Positions 19,642 through 28,354 of a DNA stretch of 43,453 nucleotides are shown piece after piece (position 1 is the first letter of the stretch; the number at the start of each line of letters is the position of its first letter). Location: positions 1 to 43,453 of the forward strand of contig JANYKT010000026.1 of assembly GCA_025358085.1 (NCBI GenBank). The letters are read 5' to 3'. Source of the DNA: Deltaproteobacteria bacterium. Its GTDB lineage: Bacteria > Myxococcota > Myxococcia > Myxococcales > 40CM-4-68-19. A program made the translations under genes and the position numbers. The notes below the pieces were generated by a model. It saw only the letters and a program-made list of their open reading frames with translations. It made no database searches and was not told where the DNA came from.

Positions 19642-21723
19642 ATGCGAGCCCTCCGCGTCGTCGCCGTAGCGCTGGTCCTGTCGTGCACGCCGAAGCGCAC
19701 CGTGGTCGTGGATGGCCGGACGGTCGCTTACGAGGACGGAGCGCTGCAGAAGTTCACCCGGGCGAAGAGCCTCTTCACCGCCGGCCAGTTTGAAACCGCC
19801 GCGTCCGCCTACGCCGACTTTCTCGAGGAGTTCGCCGACAGCGACCTGACCGAGGAGGCGCGGTTCCGGCGCGCGCAGGCCCTCGTCAAGGCGGGACAGC
19901 CGCAGCAGGCGCAGTCGGCATTGCAGGACCTCCTCGAGCACCACCCGGGCAGCCCGTTCAAGCGACAGGCCGCTGCCGAGCTGGCGCGGCTGCAAGGGCG
20001 GCCGGTGGAAGGTGAGACCGGGACGGCAGCCGGTGTCGAGCCGGGCGGAAATGGGTCGCAGACGTCAGCCGCCTACGAGCCGCCGGGAGACGGAGGCGCA
20101 GGGCTGCGCGCGGCGGCGAAGGCGGTCGAGAGCGCGTCCGAAGGCGCTGACCGGGAGGCCCGGCTGCAGGAGTACGGCGTGGTGCTCGAGTCGGCTCTGG
20201 CGGGCGAGGTGGTGAAGCTGGTCGCCGAGCTGGACAAGAGGTCCGCGGCGTGGGCTCCGGCGGCGCTCAAGCTTGCGCGCATCCAGCTGCACACGGGCGA
20301 CCGCGCGCATGCGAGCGAACTGGCGGCGGACATCCTCGCCAACTCGAGCGGCGCCGAGCTGAACGGGGCCCGCGAGGTGCAGAGATCGATCAACGCGGCG
20401 GCGCAGGTGAAGCCGCTGCTGATTGGGATTGCGTTGCCGCTCTCCGGCGAACCGGTCATGAAAGGGTTCTCCGACCAGGTGCTCAATGCGGTCGCGCTGG
20501 TGCTGGACCTGCAGGGCCGCGGCGCGGTGCAGGTGGAGGTGAAGGACACCAGGGGCGAGCCGGACGCCGCGGCGGAGGCGGTCGAGGAGCTCGCCCGCGA
20601 CGGCGCCATCGCCATCCTGGGACCGATCGGATTCGCCGAAGGCCCGGCGGCGGCCGCGCGCGCGCAGCAGCTCGGCGTGCCGATGATCTCGCTCTCGCGC
20701 GCCGAGGGCATCACCGCGATGGGCAGCTATGTCTTTCGCGACATGCCGACCTCGAGCGCCCAGGCGAAAGCGCTCGCTGACTACGCCTCGAAGAAGCTGG
20801 GCGCGAAGACCTTCGGCATCCTCCAGCCCGACTCGAGCTACGGCGACGAGCTGGCCAAGGATTTCTGGGACGCGCTGGACGCGAACGGCTCCGAGGTGCG
20901 CGCCTTCGAGCACTACCCGGTGCGGACCACGACCTTCAAGCCTTTCATCCAGCGGATGGTGGGGCGCACCGCCTTCGACCTCTCGGCGCGCCGCGAATTT
21001 CTCGCCGACGCGGAGAAGATCGCTTCCGACATCAAGGACCCGTACCGGCGGCGAAAGGCGATGGCGCAGCTCAAGAGCCAGCAGGCGCCCATCGTCGACT
21101 TCGACGCGCTCTTCATCCCTGACGGCGCGCGCACCATCCGGCTGATCGCGCCCGCGGTCGCCGCCGAGGACGTCATCACCTCAGGCTGCGACACCAAGGA
21201 GATCGAGGTCATCAAGAAGACGACCAGGAACGATGCCCTTCGCACCGTGCAGCTGCTCGGAACCTCGCTGTGGGATTCGAGCGACCTGGTCGATGAGCGT
21301 GCCGGAGCCGCGCGCTACGTGCAGTGCAGCATCTTCGTCGATGTCTTCTTCCCGCAGTCAGACAGGCCTGCCACCCGCAAGTTCGTCGAGCAGTTCGATT
21401 CGACCTACCACCGCGTGCCCGGCTTCCTGGAAGCGCACGCGCACGACGCCGCAGGCATCTTGCGCCGGGCCATCGAAGAGAAGCATCCAGGCTCGCGCGA
21501 ACAGATGCGCGATGTGCTCGCCTCGATGACGAAGGCGTACGAAGGCGCGGCAGGCGACACCACTTTCGACAAGGATCGCGAGGCGAAGAAGGCCTTCTTC
21601 TGGCTCTGGATCAACCGCGGCAACATCCAGGAGTTCGACCCCGAGGGGAACCCGCCGGTTCCCCCGACAGCAGCGCCGACCGCCGCGGCGCCCGGCCCGA
21701 CCGACGCCAAGCCCGCTCACTAG
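19642..21723 (+). CDS. LpoA-like lipoprotein: TPR plus periplasmic-binding fold
   Basis: 693 residues with a lipobox L-V-L-S-C (Cys 15). Residues about 30-125 are TPR/outer-membrane-assembly type helices; from about 256 a Peripla_BP_6-like module begins (G-I-A-L-P-L-S-G-E-P-V-M-K-G) and runs to about 650. This order matches LpoA-type penicillin-binding-protein activators and related ABC-type binding lipoproteins. A Pro/Ala/Thr tail follows. The domain order is clear; whether it activates a PBP1-type synthase here is inferred. No transporter permease genes are adjacent, which favours the activator-like role over solute uptake. Confidence 0.78.
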   Translation: MRALRVVAVALVLSCTPKRTVVVDGRTVAYEDGALQKFTRAKSLFTAGQFETAASAYADFLEEFADSDLTEEARFRRAQALVKAGQPQQAQSALQDLLEHHPGSPFKRQAAAELARLQGRPVEGETGTAAGVEPGGNGSQTSAAYEPPGDGGAGLRAAAKAVESASEGADREARLQEYGVVLESALAGEVVKLVAELDKRSAAWAPAALKLARIQLHTGDRAHASELAADILANSSGAELNGAREVQRSINAAAQVKPLLIGIALPLSGEPVMKGFSDQVLNAVALVLDLQGRGAVQVEVKDTRGEPDAAAEAVEELARDGAIAILGPIGFAEGPAAAARAQQLGVPMISLSRAEGITAMGSYVFRDMPTSSAQAKALADYASKKLGAKTFGILQPDSSYGDELAKDFWDALDANGSEVRAFEHYPVRTTTFKPFIQRMVGRTAFDLSARREFLADAEKIASDIKDPYRRRKAMAQLKSQQAPIVDFDALFIPDGARTIRLIAPAVAAEDVITSGCDTKEIEVIKKTTRNDALRTVQLLGTSLWDSSDLVDERAGAARYVQCSIFVDVFFPQSDRPATRKFVEQFDSTYHRVPGFLEAHAHDAAGILRRAIEEKHPGSREQMRDVLASMTKAYEGAAGDTTFDKDREAKKAFFWLWINRGNIQEFDPEGNPPVPPTAAPTAAAPGPTDAKPAH

Positions 21724-21779
21724 AGGGTCTGTCTGGTACCGCACAAGCCGCAAAGCCGCGCCTGCACTACACTGCAAGC

Positions 21780-22994
21780 GTGGCCGCAAAGCAGCTGATG
21801 GTCTTCCCTTTCACCGTCCCTCTCGATCCGCGCGGCCTCATGCGCGACGCGGCGCAGGGGGTCTACGCGCGCTCGCTGGCGCGGACGCTGGCCGAGCGGC
21901 TGTCGCTCTCGCCGCAGATGTCGGCGGTGGCGGCGACGCTGACCGCGAACGGCCCTATCGAGGGTCTCGAGCAGACGCGCGAAGAGGAAGAGGAGCACGG
22001 CTGGGTGGTCGCGTCGCAGCCGTGGACGGTGGACGAGGCGTGCCACATCGGGCTGCCCGAAGGCATGGAGTTTGTGCTCCACGGAGCCGCAGAGCTGACC
22101 GACCGCATCCGCCTGCGCATCCTGCTGGTCGATCAGCCGCGGCGCATCCTGGCGCTCGACCATGTGGTGCTGCGCCCGCGCGCCGAGCTGTTCGCGGCGC
22201 TGGAGGAGGCCGCCGGGGTGGTCGCGCAGGCGCTGGGCGAAGAGCTGCCGCGGATCAAGTGGCCAACCTCCGACGTCGAGGCTTACCTCGCGTACCTGCG
22301 CGGGCGCGACCTGTCGGCCTCGCACGAGTCGGGCGTACGCGTGCCCGATCCATCGAAGAGTTTCGATGCGTACCTCGAGGCAGCGCGGCGCGACCTTTCT
22401 TTTCTCGACGCGCAGGACCGGCTGCTGGCGCTGGCGCTCGACTTCGCGCTGGGTGGCCAAGGGCCGGTTGCGTCGGCGCGCGCGGGCTGCGAGCGGTTGT
22501 TGCAACTCGACCCCGCGGCCTTCAAGGCGCACGCGACGCTGGCCGAAATGGACCTGGCTGCCGGCAACGCGGCGAGCGCCGAGGCGCGGCTGCACCGGGT
22601 GCTGAAGCTGCGGCCCGACTGGGGTCCGGCCTATGAGCGAATGGGCACCGCGCTCTTGCGCCAGGAGCGCTACGGCGAAGCGCTGTCTTTCTTCGATAGG
22701 GCGACCAGGGAGCGGCGGGACGACACCGACGCGCTGGTGGGGCTGGGTTCTTCGCTCGCCGAGCTGGACCGCCTCGAGGAAGCGATCGCCGCGTGGCGCA
22801 AGGCGCTGAAGCTGGGCGCGCAGACGCCGCACCTGCACGAGAATCTGGCCGCCGCCCTGCTGCGATTAGGCCGGCGGAGCGAAGCGCGCGAGCACCGGCG
22901 GGTGGCGCGGCAGCTCGCAGGCAAGCCCGGCTTCGGGCTGGATATCTTTGCCGATGCGTGGCACTGGCTGACGGGCAATGGCCCGCGAAGGTGA
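21780..22994 (+). CDS. TPR protein with TolB-N/FlgO-like front
   Basis: 404 residues from GTG 21780 (an ATG at 21798 gives M-V-F-P-F; both are possible). Residues 1-170 begin K-Q-L-M-V-F-P-F-T and have alternating strands and helices like the adenylate-cyclase/TolB N-terminal or CsgG-type domain, including V-L-H-G-A-A-E-L. Residues about 245-390 contain three or four TPR units (A-A-F-K-A-H-A-T-L-A-E, W-G-P-A-Y-E-R-M-G-T-A-L-L, T-D-A-L-V-G-L-G-S-S-L-A-E). No signal peptide, so cytoplasmic or peripheral. It overlaps the M50 gene by 17 bases. Function unknown. Confidence 0.65.
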   Translation: MAAKQLMVFPFTVPLDPRGLMRDAAQGVYARSLARTLAERLSLSPQMSAVAATLTANGPIEGLEQTREEEEEHGWVVASQPWTVDEACHIGLPEGMEFVLHGAAELTDRIRLRILLVDQPRRILALDHVVLRPRAELFAALEEAAGVVAQALGEELPRIKWPTSDVEAYLAYLRGRDLSASHESGVRVPDPSKSFDAYLEAARRDLSFLDAQDRLLALALDFALGGQGPVASARAGCERLLQLDPAAFKAHATLAEMDLAAGNAASAEARLHRVLKLRPDWGPAYERMGTALLRQERYGEALSFFDRATRERRDDTDALVGLGSSLAELDRLEEAIAAWRKALKLGAQTPHLHENLAAALLRLGRRSEAREHRRVARQLAGKPGFGLDIFADAWHWLTGNGPRR

Positions 22995-23952
22995 AGAAGT
23001 CTTGAAGGGCCCGCAGCCGGGAACGCTCGGCGGCCTGCGGCCTCCGCTGCTCAACGTCGCGCTGTTTGTCCTCACGTTTGCCTCGGCCTTCATCGCCGGC
23101 TCGGTGCTGAACGACACCCAGCTGCCCGAGCCGACCCGCGCCGAGATGGTCCGGCACGGCCTCGGCTTCTCGGCCGCGCTGGTCGCCATTTTGCTCGCGC
23201 ACGAGATGGGGCATTTTGTTCTGTCGAAGATCCACGGCGTGGACGCGAGCTGGCCCTACTTCATCCCGGCGCCCCTGCTCTCGCTCATCGGCACCTTCGG
23301 CGCGGTCATCCGGTTGCGCAGCCTGCCGCGCACGCGCGCGGCGCTGATCGACATCGGCGCGGCCGGGCCCATCGCGGGCTTCCTGATGGCCATTCCCATC
23401 CTGATCGTCGGGCTGCGGCTATCGACCGTGGTGCCGCTCGAGGCGCAGGCGCAGCGCTGGTCGCTGTTCGAGACGTTCATGAGCTGGCTCGAGCGGGGCC
23501 ACTTCTTGCCGATGAAGGACGCCTTCGATCTCGGTTCGCCGCTGGGAATGACCTTGCTCCAGCGTCTGGTGGTAGGTCCGCTCGGGCCCGGGCAGGCGCT
23601 GGCGCTGCACCCCATCGCGGTGGCGGGCTGGTTTGGCTTGCTGCTGACCGCGCTGAACCTCCTGCCGCTCGGACAGCTGGACGGCGGGCACTGCCTGTAC
23701 GCGGCCTCGCCCCGGCTGCACCGGACGCTCGGACCGCCACTCGCCGCATTGCTGGTGGGCCTGGGCATCTTCACCGCCTTCTCCGGGTGGCTGCTCTGGG
23801 GTCTGTTGATGGGTCTGTGGATGAACTTCCATCCGGAGATCGCGGCCCCCGAGGAGCGGCTCGACGCAAAGCGCAAGGCGGTGCTCGCGTTCGCGTTGCT
23901 GATGTTCGCCGTTTCCTTCTGGCCCGTGCCTCTAGCGGCGCTGGCGGGGTAG
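22978..23952 (+). CDS. M50-family membrane zinc protease
   Basis: 324 residues with seven or so hydrophobic segments. Zinc site H-E-M-G-H (near residue 75) on a transmembrane helix and the distal L-G-Q-L-D-G-G-H (near 233), the hallmarks of site-2 proteases; spacing and the long region between resemble the EGY/RseP-distant branch with no PDZ domain visible. Such enzymes cut transmembrane anchors of regulators or process membrane proteins. The start overlaps the TPR gene, suggesting coupled expression. Substrate unknown. The terminal hydrophobic segment ends at G-stop before the helicase gene. Confidence 0.85.
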   Translation: MAREGEEVLKGPQPGTLGGLRPPLLNVALFVLTFASAFIAGSVLNDTQLPEPTRAEMVRHGLGFSAALVAILLAHEMGHFVLSKIHGVDASWPYFIPAPLLSLIGTFGAVIRLRSLPRTRAALIDIGAAGPIAGFLMAIPILIVGLRLSTVVPLEAQAQRWSLFETFMSWLERGHFLPMKDAFDLGSPLGMTLLQRLVVGPLGPGQALALHPIAVAGWFGLLLTALNLLPLGQLDGGHCLYAASPRLHRTLGPPLAALLVGLGIFTAFSGWLLWGLLMGLWMNFHPEIAAPEERLDAKRKAVLAFALLMFAVSFWPVPLAALAG

Positions 23953-23961
23953 AAGCAGCGC

Positions 23962-25995
23962 GTGGGCTTTCTGGCCGATGTGTTCGCGCCCGGCGGTGGG
24001 CTCTCAAAGACGCTGCCCATCTACGAGCCGCGCGCGTCGCAGCTGCAGATGGCCGAGGCGGTGGAGAAGGCGCTGAAGCACGGCCGCGCGCTGGTCATCG
24101 AGGCGGGGACCGGCACTGGCAAGACGCTCGCGTACCTGCTGCCGGCGGCGCGCAGCGGGCTGAAGGTGGTGGTCTCGACCGCGACCAAGACGCTGCAGGA
24201 GCAGCTGCTCGAGAAGGACGTGCCGCTGCTCAAGAAGCTGGGCGTGGATGCGACCTTCGCGTTCCTGAAGGGGCGGCAGAATTATCTTTGCCTGCTTCGC
24301 TACGACCAGTTCGAGCGCAACCCGACCTTCGCGGTGCGCGAGGAGGAAGGCCTGTATCGCGAGATCGCTGCCTGGGCCGCGATCACCGAGACCGGCGACA
24401 AGGCGGAGCTCGAGACGCTGCCCGACAACTACGCGGCCTGGCGCGACCTGACCTCGACGGCGGACAGCTGCACCGGCCAGAAGTGCGAGTTCTACGATCG
24501 CTGCTTCGTCTTCAAGATGCGGAGGCGCGCGGGCGAGGCCGACGTGGTGGTGGTGAACCATCACCTGTTCTTCGCTGACCTGGCGCTGCGCAGCTCGAGC
24601 GCGGGAGACACCGGGGCGGCGGTGCTGCCGAAGTACGACGCGGTGGTGTTCGACGAGGCCCACGCGGTCGAAGAGGTGGCGACGGAGCACTTCGGGGCAC
24701 AGCTGTCGAGCTGGCGCGTGGGCGAGCTGGGGCGCGACGCAATCAAGGCGCTGCAGCAGCGGCCGCTGTTGGTAGGGGCGCGGGACCTGGCCGCGCGGCT
24801 GCTGCGGGAGGGCGGCGATTTCTTTGAGGCGGTGGCGGCGCTGCGGCCTCCTGAGCGTGGGCGAAAAGCTTCGGACCTTAACCTTCAAGGTCCTAAGCAA
24901 TTTGCCCCCTCAGGTAAAAATGCTAAGGCCCTTGACCTTCAACCCCTTAAGGATTCCGGCGACGGCCGCTGGGCGATCGCGCCCGGCGCGCTCGCCCCCG
25001 CCGAGACTGAACGCCAGGAGCTCATCGAGCTCGTCCGCGCGCTCGGCGCCTCGGTCGGAAGCAACGACGATCCGGACCTGGACCTGCTCGAGCGCCGCTG
25101 CCTCTCGCTCGGCGCCGACCTCGCCCTCTTCGGCTCGCGGGCCCACGACGGACTGGTCCAGTGGGCCGAGCTGCGGTCGGGACACCTGGTCCTCCACGCC
25201 TCGCCGCTCGAGATCGGCTCCCTGCTGCAGGACCGCCTCTACGACCGCATCGGCCCGGTGGTCTTCACCAGCGCAACCCTCGCCATCGCCGGCGGCCTCG
25301 ACTACTTCCAGCGGCGCGTCGGGCTCGCCGACGAGAGCGGCCCGCTCTTCCCCACCGACTCGGCCGTTCTCGAGTCCCCCTTCGATTACGAGAAGAACGC
25401 GGCCCTCTACCTGCCGCGCGAGATGCCCGACCCGGTGGACCCGGAGTTCCCCGCCGCGGTCGCGAGCGAGCTGCGCAAGCTGTTGCCCATCACGGGCGGC
25501 CGCGCCTTTGCGCTCTTCACCAGCCTGCGCAACATGCGCGCCGTGCACGCGCTCCTGGTCAGGGAGCTGCCCTATCAGGTCCTGCTCCAGGGAGAGGCGC
25601 CCAAAGCCACCCTGCTCAAGCGCTTTCGCGAGCAGCCGTCCGTCCTCTTTGCCTCGCAAAGCTTTTGGGAAGGCGTCGATGTCCAGGGCGACGCACTCAG
25701 CCTGGTGGTGATCGACAAGCTGCCCTTCGCCTCGCCGAGCGATCCGCTGGTGGCGGCGCGCATCGAGCAGCAGGGCGAGGGCGCGTTTTACGGGTACCAG
25801 GTCCCGCAGGCGGCGCTGGCGCTCAAGCAAGGCTTCGGCCGCCTCATCCGCAGCGCGCAGGACCGCGGCGTGGTGGCGCTGCTCGACCGCCGCGTCACGG
25901 GCAAGTCCTATGGGCGCGTTTTCGTGCAGAGCCTGCCGCGCTGCCGGGTCCTGCGGACTCCCGAGGACGTGGCCACTTTCTGGGGTCGCCGCTAA
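23962..25995 (+). CDS. DinG/YoaA-type XPD-like DNA helicase
   Basis: 677 residues from GTG 23962. 5'-3' superfamily 2 helicase. Walker A (E-A-G-T-G-T-G-K-T, near 46-55), four Cys that could hold a 4Fe-4S cluster (C110, C170, C175, C181), DEAH box (F-D-E-A-H-A-V, near 231), motif IV/VI region with S-Q-S-F-W-E-G-V-D-V-Q-G and Q-G-F-G-R-L-I-R. All motifs look intact. A stretch of about 30 residues near 304-332 is encoded by AT-rich, palindrome-containing DNA unlike the rest of the gene (see findings). It follows the M50 gene by 9 bases. Confidence 0.92.
   Translation: MGFLADVFAPGGGLSKTLPIYEPRASQLQMAEAVEKALKHGRALVIEAGTGTGKTLAYLLPAARSGLKVVVSTATKTLQEQLLEKDVPLLKKLGVDATFAFLKGRQNYLCLLRYDQFERNPTFAVREEEGLYREIAAWAAITETGDKAELETLPDNYAAWRDLTSTADSCTGQKCEFYDRCFVFKMRRRAGEADVVVVNHHLFFADLALRSSSAGDTGAAVLPKYDAVVFDEAHAVEEVATEHFGAQLSSWRVGELGRDAIKALQQRPLLVGARDLAARLLREGGDFFEAVAALRPPERGRKASDLNLQGPKQFAPSGKNAKALDLQPLKDSGDGRWAIAPGALAPAETERQELIELVRALGASVGSNDDPDLDLLERRCLSLGADLALFGSRAHDGLVQWAELRSGHLVLHASPLEIGSLLQDRLYDRIGPVVFTSATLAIAGGLDYFQRRVGLADESGPLFPTDSAVLESPFDYEKNAALYLPREMPDPVDPEFPAAVASELRKLLPITGGRAFALFTSLRNMRAVHALLVRELPYQVLLQGEAPKATLLKRFREQPSVLFASQSFWEGVDVQGDALSLVVIDKLPFASPSDPLVAARIEQQGEGAFYGYQVPQAALALKQGFGRLIRSAQDRGVVALLDRRVTGKSYGRVFVQSLPRCRVLRTPEDVATFWGRR
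24871..24957 (+). repeat. AT-richer palindromic in-frame segment inside the helicase gene
   Basis: Codons here (CTT, CAA, GGT, TTT, TCA, AAA, AAT, GCT) are unlike the GC-ending codons on either side. GGACCTT (24873-24879) pairs with AAGGTCC (24887-24893); TAAGG and CCTTA pair further on; ACCTTCAA occurs twice (24882-24889 and about 24935-24942), each followed by a similar C/T-rich stretch ending in TAAG. The segment is read through in frame. Confidence 0.6.
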
Positions 25996-26044
25996 ACGAC
26001 TTGAGCTCGCCTCCCTGCTGTGCGGGCGCCCTGCAGCGCGGCCG

Positions 26045-26236
26045 ATGACCGGCAAAATGGAAATGCAAGGTAGAGTGCTGCGGTGGGCGGTCGAGATCGG
26101 GACGGTCACGGCGCTCAAGGATCTCTTCGGCACGTACTGGCGGGTGGTGCGCCAGCGGACGGCGCGAGGGCCCCCGTGGCCATCGCGACCGCAAGGTGAA
26201 TTCGAGTGCAATTCAATACGGCCCAGCGCGAGCTGA
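26045..26236 (+). CDS. Candidate small ORF before the MglA-like gene
   Basis: 63 residues if read from ATG 26045; ATGs at 26057 and 26063 and GTG 26075 are also in frame. Third codon positions from about 26078 to 26160 are nearly all G or C, which is what real genes in this window show. It encodes a hydrophobic/amphipathic segment (V-L-R-W-A-V-E-I-G-T-V-T-A-L-K-D-L-F-G) and ends in a Pro/Arg-rich tail that overlaps the GTPase start by 31 bases. No family recognised. Translation would run through the start region of the GTPase gene, giving possible coupling. It fills the 210-base gap after the helicase gene. Confidence 0.35.
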   Translation: MTGKMEMQGRVLRWAVEIGTVTALKDLFGTYWRVVRQRTARGPPWPSRPQGEFECNSIRPSAS

Positions 26237-26910
26237 CCCTCAAAATCGTCTACTACGGCCCCGGCCTTTCGGGGAAGACGACCAACCTGCGCGCGCTCTA
26301 CCAGCGTATCCAGCCGCAGCTGCGCGGCCATCTCATGACGCTGGACACGGCCGACGACCGCACCCTCTTTTTCGACACGCTCCCGCTCGTTTTTCGCGCT
26401 GGCAACCTGAAGGTCAAGCTCAAGCTCTTCACCGTGCCCGGACAGGTGATGCACAACTCCACCCGGCGGATCGTTTTGCAGGGCGCCGATGCCATCGCCT
26501 TCATCGCTGACTCGCAGCCCAGCAAGCGGCAGGAGAATTACAAGTACTGGATGAACATGGTGGAGAACCTCAAGATGAACGGGCTCTCCATCGACAGCTT
26601 GCCGAGCGTCGTCCAGTGGAACAAGAAAGACCTGGGCGACGCGTCGACGGCCGAGGCCATCGCCAAGATGCGCAAGGAGGGCAAGCAGCCGGTCTTCGAG
26701 GCGGTCGCGGTGCGCGGCGAAGGGGTGGTCGAGACTTTCCTCTCGCTGGTCTCCCTGACCTTCGAGCAGATCGACCGCGTCTACCTGCTGGGAGACAAGC
26801 TCGGTTTGGACCGGCAAAACTTCGTCGAGGAGGTTAGAAGGTGCCTCGTCGATCCACCGCCAGTCGAGCCGAGCGCCCCGCCCGTCCCTCTCACCCCTGC
26901 CGGAGCCTAA
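26206..26910 (+). CDS. MglA-like Ras-type small GTPase
   Basis: 234 residues from GTG 26206 (AAGGTG ribosome site just upstream). Ras-like P-loop G-P-G-L-S-G-K-T-T-N-L (18-28), a D-R-T-L-F-F-D switch segment, T-V-P-G-Q-V in place of the usual D-x-x-G, and N-K-K-D-L for guanine recognition: all as in MglA, the myxobacterial polarity GTPase, whose P-loop reads G-P-G-L-C-G-K-T-T-N-L. It is longer than M. xanthus MglA (about 195 residues) and has a Pro/Ala-rich tail. No MglB gene lies next to it. It is 7 bases before a sensor kinase gene, so the two probably form a signalling unit. Whether it controls polarity or something else is inference. Confidence 0.88.
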   Translation: MQFNTAQRELTLKIVYYGPGLSGKTTNLRALYQRIQPQLRGHLMTLDTADDRTLFFDTLPLVFRAGNLKVKLKLFTVPGQVMHNSTRRIVLQGADAIAFIADSQPSKRQENYKYWMNMVENLKMNGLSIDSLPSVVQWNKKDLGDASTAEAIAKMRKEGKQPVFEAVAVRGEGVVETFLSLVSLTFEQIDRVYLLGDKLGLDRQNFVEEVRRCLVDPPPVEPSAPPVPLTPAGA

Positions 26911-26917
26911 CGTCACC

Positions 26918-28354
26918 GTGGCTGAAAGTATCCTCTCAAAACGGCTCGTTCTAGGAGAGCTGCTCGACCTGCCGAGCTTCACCGAGGTCTGCAAGACCTT
27001 CGTGGATCTCTATCGCATCGGCCTCAAGGTCTTCGACGTACAGGGGACCAAGCTCGTCGACATGAAGGTCGCGTCCGGCGACTTCTGCGCCTACATGTTC
27101 TCGGGCCCGAACGGCCGCCGCCTCTGCACCGAGACCGTGACGCACATCAAGGTTCGCTCACTCGAGACCAGCGCGCAGGGCAGTCCCCAGATCGCCATGC
27201 GCAACTGTTTCAGCGGCTTGCGCTATCTGATGATGCCCATCCTCTATGAGGGCGACATACTCGGGCGCATCATCTTCGGCCCCTTCATGCCCGCCGAGCT
27301 GGACGACCTGGGGCTGGACCTGCAGGCGCTCAATGGCGAGTTCGACCTGGTCAGGGCGCGCGACCTGCTGGAGCGCATTCGCCGCGCGCCGGAGAGCACT
27401 GTGCGCCGCGTGCTGGAGCACTTCGCCAAAATCGTCGACGTCCTCGTCTTCAATTCGCACAAGTCGATGATCAGCTCGGCGCTGCACATCGAGAGCGTCA
27501 CCGAGAGCTACCGCGAGGTGCAGGACAAGAATAAAAGGTTGACCGAAGCGCTGGAGCGGCTCCAGGAGCTGTCGCGCCTCAAGTCGAACTTTCTCGCCAC
27601 CGTCTCGCACGAGCTGCGGACGCCGCTCACCTCGGTGATCGGGTACAGCGAGATGCTGCTGGCCGGCCTCGCGGGCGACCTCAACGACGAGCAGAAGGAC
27701 TACCTCAAGACCATCCTCGAGAAGGGCGAGTCGCTGCTGCGGCTGATCAGCTCCATCCTCGATTTGTCGCGCATCGAAGCGCGCGGCGTGCAGCTGTCGC
27801 GCAAGCCAGCGAACGTCGAGGAAATCGTCCAGATGGCGATGGAGTCGGTGCTGCCGCAGGCCTTCAAAAAGAACCTCCAGCTGACCGCGGAGATCTCGCC
27901 CGCGGTGCAGAAGGCCATCGTCGATGGCGACAAGGTCCGACAGTGCGTGGTGAACCTGCTCTCCAATTCGGTGAAGTTCACCCCGGCCGGCGGCCAGATC
28001 TCCGTTCGCGCGGGGCCGGCCGACCTCAGCCCGGATAGCGCTGGCCCCTTCGGGAGCGCCGGATACTTCCAGATCTCGGTGTCTGACGACGGCATCGGGA
28101 TCCCGCTCGATCTGCAGACAAAAGTTTTCGAGACTTTCTTCCAGGCGGACTCGAGCGCTTCGCGCGAGTACGGCGGCGCCGGCCTGGGCTTGTCCATCGT
28201 GAAAAGCTACGTCGAGGCGCACGGCGGTGAGGTCTCGCTCACCAGCGTGCCCGGTCGCGGCTCGACGTTTACGCTGGTGCTGCCGATCGAGCCGCCTTCG
28301 ATGGGCATGGAGATGGCGAGCCTGCCCCCCGGCGCCGCGACGCAGCTGAGTTGA
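26918..28354 (+). CDS. PocR-like sensor histidine kinase
   Basis: 478 residues from GTG 26918. Residues about 10-165 match the PocR ligand-binding pattern: D-F-C-A-Y-M-F-S-G-P-N-G-R-R-L-C-T, then C-F-S-G-L-R-Y-L-M-M-P-I and L-G-R-I-I-F-G-P-F. A coiled linker leads to HisKA with the phosphorylated His in V-S-H-E-L-R-T-P-L (H231), and HATPase_c with N-L-L-S-N-S-V-K-F, D-D-G-I-G-I-P and G-G-A-G-L-G-L-S-I-V. No membrane helix, so a soluble sensor. No response regulator gene is adjacent. The stop overlaps the thiL start. PocR domains sense small metabolites in other proteins; the ligand here is unknown. Confidence 0.9.
   Translation: MAESILSKRLVLGELLDLPSFTEVCKTFVDLYRIGLKVFDVQGTKLVDMKVASGDFCAYMFSGPNGRRLCTETVTHIKVRSLETSAQGSPQIAMRNCFSGLRYLMMPILYEGDILGRIIFGPFMPAELDDLGLDLQALNGEFDLVRARDLLERIRRAPESTVRRVLEHFAKIVDVLVFNSHKSMISSALHIESVTESYREVQDKNKRLTEALERLQELSRLKSNFLATVSHELRTPLTSVIGYSEMLLAGLAGDLNDEQKDYLKTILEKGESLLRLISSILDLSRIEARGVQLSRKPANVEEIVQMAMESVLPQAFKKNLQLTAEISPAVQKAIVDGDKVRQCVVNLLSNSVKFTPAGGQISVRAGPADLSPDSAGPFGSAGYFQISVSDDGIGIPLDLQTKVFETFFQADSSASREYGGAGLGLSIVKSYVEAHGGEVSLTSVPGRGSTFTLVLPIEPPSMGMEMASLPPGAATQLS

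Noticed and set aside
26041-26080. Sigma54-type promoter before the small ORF and GTPase
   Set aside because: The TGGAAATGCAAGG stretch lacks the GG and GC at the required 12/24 spacing.
24910-26994. Long minus-strand frame opposite the helicase and GTPase genes
   Set aside because: No recognisable domain; both plus-strand genes have intact motifs.
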